Shown here piece by piece: positions 33,630-46,500 of a stretch of DNA of 64,000 nt. The DNA comes from Rhynochetos jubatus (lineage: Eukaryota; Chordata; Aves; Eurypygiformes; Rhynochetidae). Position numbers and translations under genes: made by a program. The DNA lies in the NCBI GenBank assembly GCA_027574665.1, contig CM050655.1, positions 124,001 to 188,000 of the forward strand. The letters are read 5' to 3'. The notes under the pieces are model-generated. The model did not search any database, was not told the origin of the DNA, and saw only the letters and a list, made by a program, of their open reading frames with translations. Each line of letters begins with the position of its first letter. Positions within the stretch are counted from its first letter, which is position 1.

Positions 33630-35374
33630 GCTGTCTATGTCAGTGCTAAAAGGAAGATCAGAGAAAATGTGGGTCCTTTCTGGAAGGAAACATGAGACTT
33701 GCTTACCCAGGATATGGAGAAGGCTGAGAGGCTCAATGATTTTTTGCCTCAGTCTTCACTGGCAAGTTTGCAGGCCACACTGCCCAAGTCACAGAAGGCA
33801 AAGGCAGGGACTGGGAGAATGAAGAACCCCCAAATGTAGGAAGACAAGGTTCAAGATGATCTGAGGAACCTGAAGGTACACAAATCCATGTAACCTGAGA
33901 AGATGCATCCACAGATCCTGAGGCAACTGGCAGATAAGTTGCTAAACCTCTATCCATTGTATCTGAGGAATCATGCCAGTCTGGTGAAGTTCCCACTGAC
34001 TGGAAAAAAGGAAACATAACTCCCATTTTTGAAAAGGAAATAAAAGGAAGACCCAGGGAACTAGAGGCCAGTCAGTCTCACCTCTGTGCCCAGCAAGATC
34101 ATGGAGTGGATCCCTCTTGGAAACTATGTTGAGGCACATGAGAAACAAGGAGGTGACTGGAGACAGCCAACACGGCTTCACTAAGGACAAATCGTGCCTG
34201 ACAAATTTGGTGGCCTTATACCACAGGGTTACACTGTTGGTGGATAAGAGAAGAACAACCGATGTCATCTACCTGGACTTGTGCAAAGCATTTGACACTG
34301 TCCCACATGACATCCTTGTCTCTAAATTGGAGACAGATTTGAAGGATGGACCATTTGGTGGATAAGGAATTGGTTGGATGGTTGCACTCAAATGGCTGTG
34401 GTCAACGGCTCAGTGTCCAAGTGGAGACCGGTGACAACTGGCATTCCTCAGGGGTTGGTTTTGGGGCGGAGCTGATCAACATCTTGGTCACCAACATGAA
34501 CAGTGGGATTGAGTGCACCCTCAGCAAGTTCACCAACACCACCAATGTGTGTGGTGTGGTTGACACACTGGAGGTAAAGGATGCCATCCAGAAGGCTCTT
34601 GAAAGGCTTGAGAGGTGTGCCTGTACCAAATGCATGAAGTTCAACAAAGCCAAGCATAGGGTCCTACACATGGGTTGGAGCAATCCCAAGCAAAAGTACA
34701 GGGTGGGCAGAGAACATACTGAGAGCAGCCCTGAGGAGAAGGACTTAGAGGTGTTGGTTGATTAAAAGCTCAGCTCGACCCAGCAATGTGCGCTTGCAGC
34801 CCAGAAAGCCAGCTGTATCCAGAGAAGCGTGGGCAACAGATCGAGGGAGGTGATTCTTCCCCTCTACTCTGCTCCCGTGAGACCCCACCTGGACTACTGC
34901 ACCCAGATCTGAGGCCCACAACAGGAGTAGGTCCAGAGGAGGGCCATGAAGATGGTCAGAGGGCTGGAGCACCTCTCCTATGAAGAAAGGATGAGAGAAT
35001 TGGGCTTGGTCAGTGTGGAGAAGAGAAGGTTCTGGGGAGACCTTATAGCAGCCTTCCAGTACCTGAAGGTGCCTAAAATAAAGCTGGAGGGGGACTTTTT
35101 ACAAGGGCCTGTAGTGACAGGACAAGGAGTAATGGGTTTAAATTGAAAGCGGGGAGATTTAGATTAGGTATCAGGAAGAAGTTCTTCCTGGAGAGGGCGG
35201 TGAGGCACTGGAACAGGTTGCCCAGAGCAGTTGTGGATGCCCCACCCCTGGAAGCGTTCAAGACCAGGCTGGATGAGGCTTTCAGCAACGTGGTGTAGTG
35301 GAAGGTGTCCCTGCCCATGGCAGGGGAGTTAGAACAAGGTGACCTTTAACCCAAAGCATTCTGATTCTATGATT
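33630..35374 (+). mobile_element. CR1 LINE, 5'-truncated, plus strand
   Basis: About 1.7 kb of CR1 reading on the plus strand, ending in the diagnostic tail attctgattctatgatt at 35358-35374. It covers the second half of the reverse-transcriptase ORF: the motif-A region ([19 protein letters not shown], near 34264-34320), then a frame change at about 34350, then SGIECTLSKF. The catalytic FADD is replaced by FTNT at 34529-34540, so both catalytic aspartates are lost. The later C-terminal words ([40 protein letters not shown]) lie in shifting frames. It is a dead, clearly older copy than the minus-strand CR1 at 25.5 kb. The 5' edge is approximate. Confidence 0.95.
34117..34765 (+). pseudogene. 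Broken CR1 reverse-transcriptase region
   Basis: Two overlapping frames (34117-34365 and 34346-34765) together cover the palm of the CR1 reverse transcriptase. They are in different phases, so at least one frameshift separates them, and the metal-binding pair at 34529 has changed from DD to NT. It has no host function that can be inferred. Confidence 0.9.
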
Positions 35375-38300
35375 TTAAAAGCATTTCAAAAATTAAGATG
35401 TCCCTATAGAACTGATGGAAGAGATGAGCAATACATAAATCATGGTTCAGATTAAAAGGATATAAATTATTAGCATTTTTTTCTATTAAAAAGAGTGTAT
35501 CCTTAGCCCCACTGTAATATGCAGTTAGTTTTTTTCAGTTTCCATTTAAATCAATAAAGTGATACCAACATTACAAGAATTGGACAGATTCAATTGGAAA
35601 TTCTTCAAAGGAATGAAAGAATTTTCATTATAAAACTAACTCACGGGGACTGCAAAATATATACCAGATTGAATTTTACTTGAATTTATGTATAGAAGTT
35701 TTGTTGGATTATAACACCTTAGAACTGACTCACCCTAATGTTATTTTATTTGACGCCATACACTTTATCAGGAAAATAGCCTTTTTGTTACAGGATCATC
35801 AAACTATAGCAACATCAGCTTCCTCACCTGTCAGGGACAGACAGAAAGAAAATGCCTCTCTCTACTGTGCATTTGTGGGGATTTGAAGTTCGGAAAGGAG
35901 GACTATCTCAGGAGCACTGCAGCCCAGTTGCTGTTCTACAACAGAATACCTGTCCAATTTTCAGCAAGATACTTTATGGCCAATTAAGCCAGACAGTATT
36001 TAGAAAACCAAAATGAGGAGATGATAGAATTAGACAACTGGGTGCTTTTAAAAATGCTACTGCATGATTATCTGTATTGTGGGCATCTTAAAAACTGAGA
36101 GACAGCCTCTTTGTGCTTCTACTTAATAGCACCCTAATTCATAGAGCTATTGTGAGAGGATCTATAATTATAAAGGATTAGGACATTCAGCACTCTTGCC
36201 ACCCCAGCTATCCTAGGTGCAATTTATGACATACTGTGAGAACGTTTTTCCTTCCTAAAAGATTGTGATAGAAGTATGACTATCCACTGCTTCTTCCAAC
36301 ACAAGTTTTAAGTGGTTTCAAAGGAAGCAAGCAGCAAGACTGAATGAAAGAAACTGGTTCCTCATACAGTGTATGTTAAACTGTTGAAATTCCTGGGTAA
36401 GGAACGTCATGGATGCCTAAGGATGACACGGGTTCAAAAAGAGACTGAACAAACCAACAGGGAAAAAAAAAATCATCTGGAAGGTGCTAAACACAGAGAA
36501 ACCTCCTTTGCCTCTGACAGTCCCTGAGCTGCAAAGTGTTAAGAGAATGGAAGAGTATATGCATGCTTGCTACATTTCCCTATGCATTTGTTTTCACTCA
36601 AAGAACATTTCAGTCCCATGTATCAAGCTGTATATTCCTGTACAAAGTCATTAACAAAATAACTAACATACAACATGAATCTTTTTCGCTTCACACAATT
36701 TGTCTTCTCTTTTAAAGTTCTATTTCTTTATGTCAAATGAAAATGTTTATGGACTCTTTTTATTATTTGGACAATTCCAAGTGCTGTCACATCTATTTCT
36801 TGGCATGGCTGCAATAAACACACTAAAAATTAGGATACCAGATAAAAATAAGCACTTTGGCAATTGAAGTTGGATTATCTCAGCACTGAATTCATTGCCA
36901 GCAATGGACACAGCAGGAAAAAACCAGTGTGAAATGCTTGCAATCAAGTTTACAGAAGTACAAGCAGGTGTCTGCACACAGGGCATATTCTGCTGTGTGT
37001 CAAAATACAAGGAGTAGAGTACCTGCACTGTGATAGCACACAAATAAGCAGAGTATCTATCAAAAAGAGGAGTGTTAAGAAAAGAGAAGGAACATTAGGA
37101 AAACGCTGCAGAATCCTATCAACTCATACCAGCACAAAACCCTTTGCACAACCATTTTTCAAAACCATGAAAGATATTACTCAAAAAAACCCCACAACTG
37201 AAAGCAAGGACAGGATACTAAAACATAATTTGGATTATTTGTTTTGAAAGCTATAGTTTGCTTTTAATGATGATTCAGATGCACATACATTAGCATAAAA
37301 GTAATTGATTTTCGTGTTGCAAAGGTCAGATGGGATTTAGGCTTTTTGTGGGGGCTTCCCCATAAAACTCCTACTTGTATTTTGAAACTCAAGGGACTTT
37401 AAAATTGTACTATGAGTGTTGTGACTAGTGGAAATTATTGCATTTGTAAAACAGCAAATTAAAAGTCAGGAAGATTTTCCTGTACTGAAAAATGCGTACA
37501 TCTAATAGAGGAACACAACGGGAGGCTGAACAGATAGGCCTGTAGTTCTGTAATTCTTGATAAGATACAGGCAAGTATCCAAAACCTGACAAAAATATTA
37601 TAGAAGTACACAATGACCACATAGAAATATATTTTATATCTGGTTTAGTAGGAGTATTTTTAAGAGTTGAGATTCAGTTGTACTTGTATACAAGTTTTTC
37701 CAAAGCCCACTAAAACTAATGGAAAAAAACAATGTTTCAGAAATATCTTTAAACGCTATTAAGTCACCATTATTTCTAAGTTATTTAAATTATTTTTCTC
37801 ATATTCCATCTTTCAGATGAATTTTTTTTCAAAGAACACTGTCTCAAGCATGCTTAATCAACCTCCAGTGCCTTACTATTCCTCTTCCAACATTTTGACT
37901 GCAAAACTCTTTTAGGAGGAGCAAGTTCCTCATTTCAGGTTTCAGTGCCAGATTGCCCTTGTCATGTACCTGAAGTGCAGCTGAGACCAATCCTCAAGCT
38001 GATTCCTATGTGAAGACAAGACCAGCAAAGAGAACTGGGAAATGAGACACCATGTGTAAAATGGAGATAAACATCTGGGTTTGAGATTAAGACAAAAGGA
38101 AGTATCACATCCTTTCTTAAGCTACTAGACACTTCTATTAAAGGAAATGAAACGGGTTCCCCGAGGCCTGGACCAGGACCGTATCAGCATGTAACATTCT
38201 GAAAGAAGATATTGTCTCCACCCTCTGCCTCTGGACCAAGGTCTCTACCAGAAACTACACGCACAAGGGAGGCTGAAACTGAACCTCATGGAACTGTTCC

Positions 38301-41300
38301 GGAGTACTGTATTGCATGACTTTCAACCAGACTGTCTTCCACTCTCTTGCTTCCACAAAATACAAACCATTTCTCAAGAAGCCGTAAGCTCTAACTGCTT
38401 CCAAAGAATTGTGGTTGTTGAAAGAAAGACAAAGCTGATAACTGCTTGTACAATCATTATCTCCACACTTCTCATCTGCAGGCTCCATTAACGTCAGTAA
38501 ATTCTTGTATTTTTGTCTGGTTCCTTTTTATTCTGTATTTCTTGTAGGAGAAATCAGCAATTTAATGCTACTAGTGATGTACCCTCCTAAGCATGTCACC
38601 TAGTGTGATGCCAATTGAGAGATTCAATTGCTTGGAGGATAAATTGAAAAGAAAATAAATCTTCTGAAGCTGTGGGAAACAGTGTGCTATCCTGACCATG
38701 CTGCTTTTCAGTTTGATGCTGATTTGAGGCTCAGGGGAACCCTTGGTGGCTAAGTTAAACACTGTGCTGAACTAAGCAGTCACTGGAAAGTGGCACAGTC
38801 TGGATTCACCTCCTGACCACTTTCAGAACACCTTTGTTCTTTTCAGCAGCTCAGTTGTATAGCACGTAAGCTTTGGGGGAAAAAAAAAGAATTGAACTAT
38901 AAAGCTGCGCTATAACTATAAATGGTGTAACAGAGCTCAGCACAGGCCAAGGCAAGATGACCCTAGTAAGTACAAGGGGAAAACATACTTTTCTAGGATT
39001 TACAGTGCACTGAGTAAACAGAGATATTTAGTCTTCAGTTAAATTTAGAGCCTCCCCTCTACATTTTGAGATCTCTTCGCCAAAACTTTAACAAAATTTT
39101 ATTTCCATTTAAGATACAAATCTATTACAGGCTAAAATAAGGCCTACAACAAAATTTCAGGGCACTTCAGGGCCCTGGCCAAGCAAACAGCAGGACAGGA
39201 GTGGCAAGTCACCCAAAGAAGTTGCATGTTTATTGCTGCAGTTCAGCAATATCCTGGATTTGCTGTTTGTATGTATTCCACATATCGAACATTGCTTTCA
39301 AGTATTTGTCTCAAGTGCTACTCTCCTTTTCTCAGGACACAAACCTACAATATCACAGATAACTGCTGCCAATCAATACTACTGAAAAACAATTCTTCAA
39401 GGATATTAAAGGCTAAAATTTGCATAATAGCTACCTAGACTACAGATCACAGCTGGGTCAAGGTGCTTTTGTACTAAAAATATATGCATGCAGAACAAAA
39501 TACGATGGGGCGTGCTTCAAGGAACTGACATTCTAAATGTCTGACCTAACAGATAGGTAAAGATGTGACAGACAGCAGGAAAAAAAAATGAGACAGGTTA
39601 TAGACTCAAGATAATGTGAGAAGCCCCATAGTCCTATAAGGGTAAACAGATGCAAGAAATGCAAGATCTGCTTATGATGTCAGGAAAGGATGTCACACCT
39701 TGTTTTGCACTTGATCACCAATCAAGTATAGGATTTAATCTTAATGAGACAAAGACAAAGCATTTGCAAATGGACTTTGACAGCATATTCCAATGCACAG
39801 AAGGAAGCAGGCATATATGTGCTTGGGGGATAGAACATCAGCCTGACTGATTTGCTCTAAACCTGTTCATACAGGTATCTATGGGTAACTCTCCAAACCG
39901 CTCATGTAAAAATAAAGTTCTAAACAGAATTTGATAACACCTGGATTTGTCTACCAGCACTGGAATTTGTTACCTATTAACTAGTTTAAAGCATATATTT
40001 ATTTATTGTGAGCAGACCGTGCCCCAAGACATTTAAAAATTACTTTTTCCATCACTGCGGTTTATATTTTCAGGCCATACACTATTTGTCTACTTTCAAA
40101 AACACAGTTTATTCATGCTTCTCTGTATAAAGCCCTTGAGAGCCATTCCTTTCTGCCACATGTATTTGTGTGCTCTTGAGAAATGTAATTGTAAAATGCC
40201 CAAACCATTATGACTTATTTTGTCAGTGGCTACTTAGGGACCTTTTATGTATTATTAACACACTCATCAATATGTCTGCTACACACAGTCCAAACCTGAA
40301 TACTGAAAATGCTGATGCTCTTTTGGGTATTTTGCTAGTCTACAAGTGAAAAATTTCCTTGACAGAAAGAATTTTGTTTTTTCCCCTACCAAATTTCTGA
40401 AGTCATCAATAACTTCCATGGCAGTCAACTTAAAAATCTAGTGCTGTCAGCATGCTGTCTTCTATTAGACACTGGTGTCTCAGCAGTGGTATAAGTAGCA
40501 GGATAACAATTATTTTCATGGTGTAAGGCAGTCTAGCTCCAAATAGGAAATAAAAGCAATTCTCAACAATTTGAGAGTCTGGGGATCTCTGCAATACTGA
40601 TCTCTCATGACCGTACCAAAGCTACTACTAGCATACACAGAGCCAATGTGTGTTTCTGCTTTAAAGATTATATCCCTGAATGCTGCTACATGGCCTGAGC
40701 ACCCTATGCCCTTGTGACACTCTCAGACGCAGCTTGTGTTCTCACTGACTCTGATCCTCTGAAACTAGAAAGGGAGAAGAGCTATAAAACCAGCCTGAGA
40801 GTTGACTGAAATCTCTCAGGCAGAGGCATCTGCCAAGAAGGTTCACTGCCATCCAGAGAAGAAATTGCCAGGGGTACTTGTGTACTCCTGCCTATTTTGG
40901 CTGCTGTTGCTGTCGTCACAATAAAAGGAAAGGGAGATGAGGAATCCCACCACACCAGGCCTGGGGTTCCTGATAACTGGATGAGGAAGGGACCGTAGAG
41001 AGTTTTCCCCTGGACATCCATGCCATGCACAGAGCTGGCATTCTCCCCACAGACCTTGCCACGTTTCCCGGGAAGAACGTGACTTGTGTGTAATCAGATC
41101 AAAACCAGTGCAGTTAATCACAGTATGGAAAGGAGCCATCTGAGAGAGGTCAGTGGCTGAGCAGGGAAGAAAACCAGTGTATGGTTGGACAACGAAAGGG
41201 GAAAGCAAGAGTTCTGGAGCTGGAGGAGCCTGCAGCAAATATCTGAATTCTCAGGTGACTGTATGAAGTACTATTTTTCAAGTCTGCTCTGGTGTTGACA

Positions 41301-43501
41301 CCTTTTTTATTTCTATTTAATTGGGTTATTCAGCTTTATGATTTCTAATGCTTACTGAAATGAGAAAGTACTCAAACATTAATTATTTTATGAAATAAGT
41401 TTTGACTGGTACATGAACATAAAAAGACACAGTTTGCTTGACCTTGGAGCTAGACACATCACTCTTTAAAAATATGTTGTTCCCCACCCCCACAGTAAGG
41501 GATATTTGGTTACAGTCCAGTGATATTAGCAGGTTTCAGCATCCATTTTTCTGTTCCCTGGAATACCAGGGGCCAAATTATCCACTGGCGTCATTTCAAC
41601 AAAGTCAAGCAGATGATTCCAACAGGGAATTAAGCCATGGGCATCACAAGGCAAGTTCTTTCCGTCACTGAGCCACACGACAGTGCAGGTCGTTGCGCTG
41701 CTTCCCAAAGTTTCTGTCCAACTAATTCAGAATTTAAAACAAACAAAAAACAATCCTAAAATAATCAATTCTACAGTGTTCAATCACACAAGAGATGAGG
41801 ACTTTCTTTGACTGATAAGATGCTTTGTGATTTCCTGTGTATTCCTGCACGTATCATTAGTTAGCAATCTTTGTGTGTTCTCTTTTACTAACAGGGAATA
41901 ATTAGCAATCATTATTTTAGGTGAATGTAGGAGAATTATCCCCTTCAGAGAATACATATGAAATACAATAAGAGAGTATAAAAAGACAGAAGCTTGGTTT
42001 GAAAACATTTTAAACATATCAAGAATACTCCTGAGGTCTCCAAGCAGACAAAAAAAACCACCCAAAAGAAACAAACAAACAAAAAAACCCCACCAAACAA
42101 AACACAAATACAAACCAGAAATTCAAAGCATGTTAAACTGAATTGGAAATTGTTAGCAATATGGACAGCTAGGATTGCCCTAAATATATATTGGACTGAC
42201 AATGTAGTTTACTTGTAATTTATAAACAAAAAGTATGCATGTCACCTGTTCTCTGAAATGTGAGTAGCCCTGAGAGAAAGCTCACAGCTCTGCCAAAAAT
42301 ATAAACAGCCTTTGAGACCTGCTTGTTAAAAAAAGGGTAAAGGGGCAGTTGCAAATAAATCTTTATAGGCAGACTTCTTCAGACAGCCATGTACAACTGC
42401 TGTAGCATATTTATAGAAGGTTGCTTCATGGTCACAGAAGTACTAAGTGTATTAACCACTGGCAAAGCATTTCGCTGATGCTTAAGTCCAATGAACTCTG
42501 TCAAAGATGGGTCTGCAGTATTCAGGCATACACTTCAGTAGAAAACTACCAGTTTGATTACTGTGTCAGAATTAAAATAAACTTAAAAGGGGAATAGGAA
42601 AGAGCTTCCTTCCCCCCACTCCTAAAATACTTGTGCTAGAGATGCCACTAAAGTCTTCCTTTTATCTTCGATTCTGAGAAAGATGAGACAAAAGAAAAAC
42701 CTTAAAATTTACCTAGAAGAAGGGCAAGGCAGCAGTCAGGGAAATAGGTAAAAATTTAGAAGCCTGAGGTTTGTAACGGCAGTCTACCATGGACCTCTTG
42801 AGAGTTCCTCAGTATGTCAGATGGCCAGTTTCAGGAAAAAAAAAAAATGAAGTGCCTATCTCCATGTGAAATCAATGGGATCAGGGTAGTGGGATCCCTT
42901 TGAGGATCCGGTTTTCAATCTCTTTGTGCCTTACTCCCCTACCTGTAAAAGTAGGAAATTCCACTTTCTTACCTCACACATGCTGCAAATTTAAATATTT
43001 ATGGCCTGCAAGGTGTTCAGACGCACCACATCAGATAATCCCCATGAAGTAGTTAATGTGCTGAACTGTAACACTTTCATTCAAAAAATAAAAACATACT
43101 CAACAAACAGAGAAATCATTATTTAGGGAGAAATCACACAATACACTCCTAAGTATAACTGAACAATATTTAACAATGCTGGCCAGAAATGAAACAACTT
43201 AGTGCTCAAACGTTTACGTGGTACAAAGAACAGATTTTTGCACAGTCAAGGTGTCCACTTGAAAAATGGCTGGGGGAAAAAAAAAAAAAAAGGGTAATCA
43301 CTTTCCCTTTTTTGCTTTGGAAAAGGGATTAAATTTTTTTCCCCTGTTCATAAATTTGAGAAAGATTCCAGTGATAATGAGACTTAGCAGAGTTCACTAA
43401 AAATATATATACAAAATCATAGTATTCTCCCTTTCAAAACCTATTTAAGTGACTGTTAAGACTACATGGGGCTTTTTTGTTCAGACACTTAATGATCTTA
43501 C
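35375..43501. other. AT-rich unique DNA, no gene seen
   Basis: Non-coding sequence without recognisable mobile elements. A 131-codon minus frame at 40843-41238 has no domain or splice support and was not called. An A/C-rich low-complexity stretch lies at 42050-42115 and A15 at 43277-43291. Confidence 0.6.
42050..42115. repeat. A/C-rich low-complexity tract
   Basis: Runs of aaac and aaaaaaaccc units (acaaacaaacaaaaaaaccc is part). It produces the Phe/Leu/Val-rich minus frame at 41784-42202, which looks like a membrane segment but is a composition artefact. Confidence 0.85.
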
Positions 43502-43543
43502 CTTGATCTCATGCTACACAAAGTAAATTCTCCTCCACTACTT
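43502..43543 (-). other. Splice-bounded micro-exon candidate
   Basis: On the minus strand 42 bases follow an excellent acceptor (pyrimidine run ending ctctccctcttgtag) and end at the donor ATCAAG|gtaaga. One frame is open (one leading base, SSGGEFTLCSMRS, two trailing bases). Both splice sites are among the best in the AT-rich part, and the strand is the same as the candidate first exon at 61.6 kb, but the phases do not join those two directly. Unrecognised. Confidence 0.2.
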
Positions 43544-46500
43544 CTACAAGAGGGAGAGAAAAATTACAGAGCTTTCTGAACACCCTTTTTCTTATTACTG
43601 TTCCAGTTTCACGTGAAACCCAGATTTCCTTCCCTAAGCTTCTCCAACGTAAACAGCCTGAGTATCTAGAGATGCTCACGGTCTTAATTTCCTTTACCTG
43701 GAGCAGTGAGTTCCTCTTCCAGTACATTGAAAACAGCAGATAAACCCTTGGCACGAGAGTAGAAAAGTGAGCAGGCAAGCCAGCACCACCCCAAAGTAAC
43801 TGTATTTTCTTTGCTTTCTAAAGATGACGATAACAGTTCAAGGTACTCCCCACTGCCATTATGCTTGCATTGATTTTCTTCCCCATAGAATTTCGAAAGT
43901 GTTTGCAGAATTCACCAAAAAGCAAAGTTGCATATAGCAAAGCAAAACTGTAAGAGCTAGTGTTGCGCTGAGAGTTGTGTCATTTTACCTGAGGGAAAAT
44001 TGTTCCAATTTAATAGTGGAACACGATGAAGAAACTACTTATTGAACCACTTCAGATTGCTTCTCCTCAGCAAGGACACTTTCCCTGAAAAATTTACTTT
44101 CTACTCCCAGATGCTCCTACCATGGAGCCATTAAAGTCTCAACAGTTTCTTCTCTACTGTTTTGCTTCCAGAATTGCTCACATATTCTTCCTCAAGAATA
44201 CTGTGAACAAAACAAATTTCAACCTGAAATTTATATATATAATTCTAATACACTACAAGCAATATTCATCTTCAACAATTTCTGTACAGTATGACAATAC
44301 AGCATACTGCCTTATAACATAAAACCAAAAGCAACTACAAAAAAAAAAAAAAAAAAAAAAACAGCTAAAGAAAACATAGTCTGATTGGCTTCCATCCAGC
44401 TTTGAATTTAACTAATAATCTTGTATTCAGTCTTGCACTTACATTCAATTATGACTAGCAAAGCTTTGGCATATTCAATGCAAAACACATGAAGAATGTA
44501 TTTTGTGTTATTCTTTCTTTTCATTGTATATCATCACCTCTTGTATTTGCATACAAAACAGCAAATGTGCTTAATCCCTTGTGGAATTAGAAAGGCTGTT
44601 ACAAACATTCCACATCCTGTTGCCTGTTTCTACCCAAGCTGTGCTAACGCTGACAAACCCTTTGATGTTTCTATAGCTCTGGGAGAAACTGCCAGCATTT
44701 CAGGAAACAAACAAACAAACAAAAAAAGAGGATTTTTTCTTTTTTGGAGCCAAATTACAAAACTCATTTCTCATTTAAATTTGCTGGTTCTTCTCCACAC
44801 CCCCAAGCAACAAGTTTTTAATACAGACGACCTCAGGGATTGCTGCAGTGCTGGTAAAGCTCAGGTTGAAATGCCAAGGATGCTGGGTGAGACTCTATTC
44901 CAGCAGAAACCAGCGTTTATTTAAAATACAACTAAGAAAATACAAAGTTACATTTTATAAAACTTCTTCACATTCTAGATATGCAGAAGTAATAATAATA
45001 AACTTATCATCAGTAGTCATCTATTCCATTCTGCCAATTTAAGATTAGTTCTTTAAGATATTTTCCAGAATTTTATCTAATCCTGTTCTAAACAGTATTT
45101 TCCACCAATTTCCTCCAGTACTATCACAGAATTAAATATAATTCAGTCCATCTGAACTTTATCTGAAGTCCACATTATCTGCACATCTCAGCCATTCACA
45201 GTTAAAAGTAGAATCTTAAAGGTTCTTCTGAAGTTCTTTCGAACTTCAGCAGCTCAGATAAAATCACTGATGGAAATGTAATTTCCTTCCTTCACTTTTC
45301 TGTATTATTCTGCTTGGATAGGATATAAAACACAAAGCTACTGCTCAACTCCAGAAGTAGAGAAGCAGCCCACGCAAAGGCATAGGCAGCCCAAACCACA
45401 ACTCCTAGGTGCTCTGAGGGCATTCATCAAGTCAAGACAATCTCTCAGTACTCTCTGAAAACAATCTTCATCTCCAATAACCCTGATGGAATAGGAGCGA
45501 CCTATATCAAAGATCAGACTGCCACCACTCATATTTCCAGCATACCAACGCTCAGAGGCTGTCGTGATATTCAGCATGAAAGTACAGCAAATGAGGCATA
45601 CACAAAAGTGAGGTTCAAGAGAGTGAAAACCATAATCCTGAAGTAAACCACCAGAAGAGATAAAAACAAGCCAAAGATTCTAGGCCAAAGTTGCTAGCAC
45701 TTTTCCGTCATTAAAGAAACCAGGATGTTAAAAACACGCTAGCTTAAGAAAGGGATTACACATACACTCTCACACCTACATATATGAATACAAATGTTTA
45801 TTCTTAAAACCAAGGCCAGTCCAGCAATGGGAGGATTTTGCCCTCTTTACACTACCAAAAGCACAGGAGTGTCAGTGTGTGCAGGAAAATGACAGGCCAC
45901 TCCTTTCTTTTGTCCCTACCTGTTCTTTCCCACCCTCCCCAAAGCCTAACGATACTGCATGGGGAATCTCTCTGCAAACGAGAAGCCGACTGGTGTATTT
46001 CTACATGGCCTGGGGATGACAGCATGGGTCAGGATGCAGGTACAGCTCCAGGACAGTCTCTTAGTCTGCTCCAGTCAGCAATCATGTGCACAATAATAAT
46101 CTGGGCCTTTTCCATCACATGAAATCACCACTTTTCATGGAACTGCACCTTCCCTACGCAGTGCAAGGGCTTCCTAATTTTAGCAAGTCTTAAATGGTTT
46201 GAGGACAAAATTCCATCCTTATGTTCTGCACTGAATCCTACGAGGCTGTATTTTGGGGCAGTAAGAGAGATTTCAAACTCCTGCTGTCAGAAATATTCAC
46301 TTTTGGTGGATAAATAAGATTCCAGAGCTGTCAATCTGGCACATCTTGCCAGCATGGAATTTATTTTTTAGGGAAGTTGTAACAAATGTAAAGTGATCAG
46401 GTACTAAATCAATCACCCAGTTTTTTGGCTCCTGTTGTTCACATGCTAAGCTGTTCTCAGATAGCTGGTTATGAAACTACAATTTTAATCCTTAAGCTCC

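Noticed and set aside
40843-41238. 131-codon minus-strand open frame
   Set aside because: It has no domain, no signal of splicing and no homologue that I recognise. A frame of this length is plausible by chance in 55 kb of DNA read on both strands.
41784-42202. Membrane-protein-like minus frames rich in Phe, Leu and Val
   Set aside because: The hydrophobic run is the translation of the A/C-rich low-complexity tract at 42050-42115.
44339-44361. A23 as a processed-pseudogene tail
   Set aside because: The sequence upstream shows no recognisable coding remnant or polyadenylation signal, and no flanking duplication was found.
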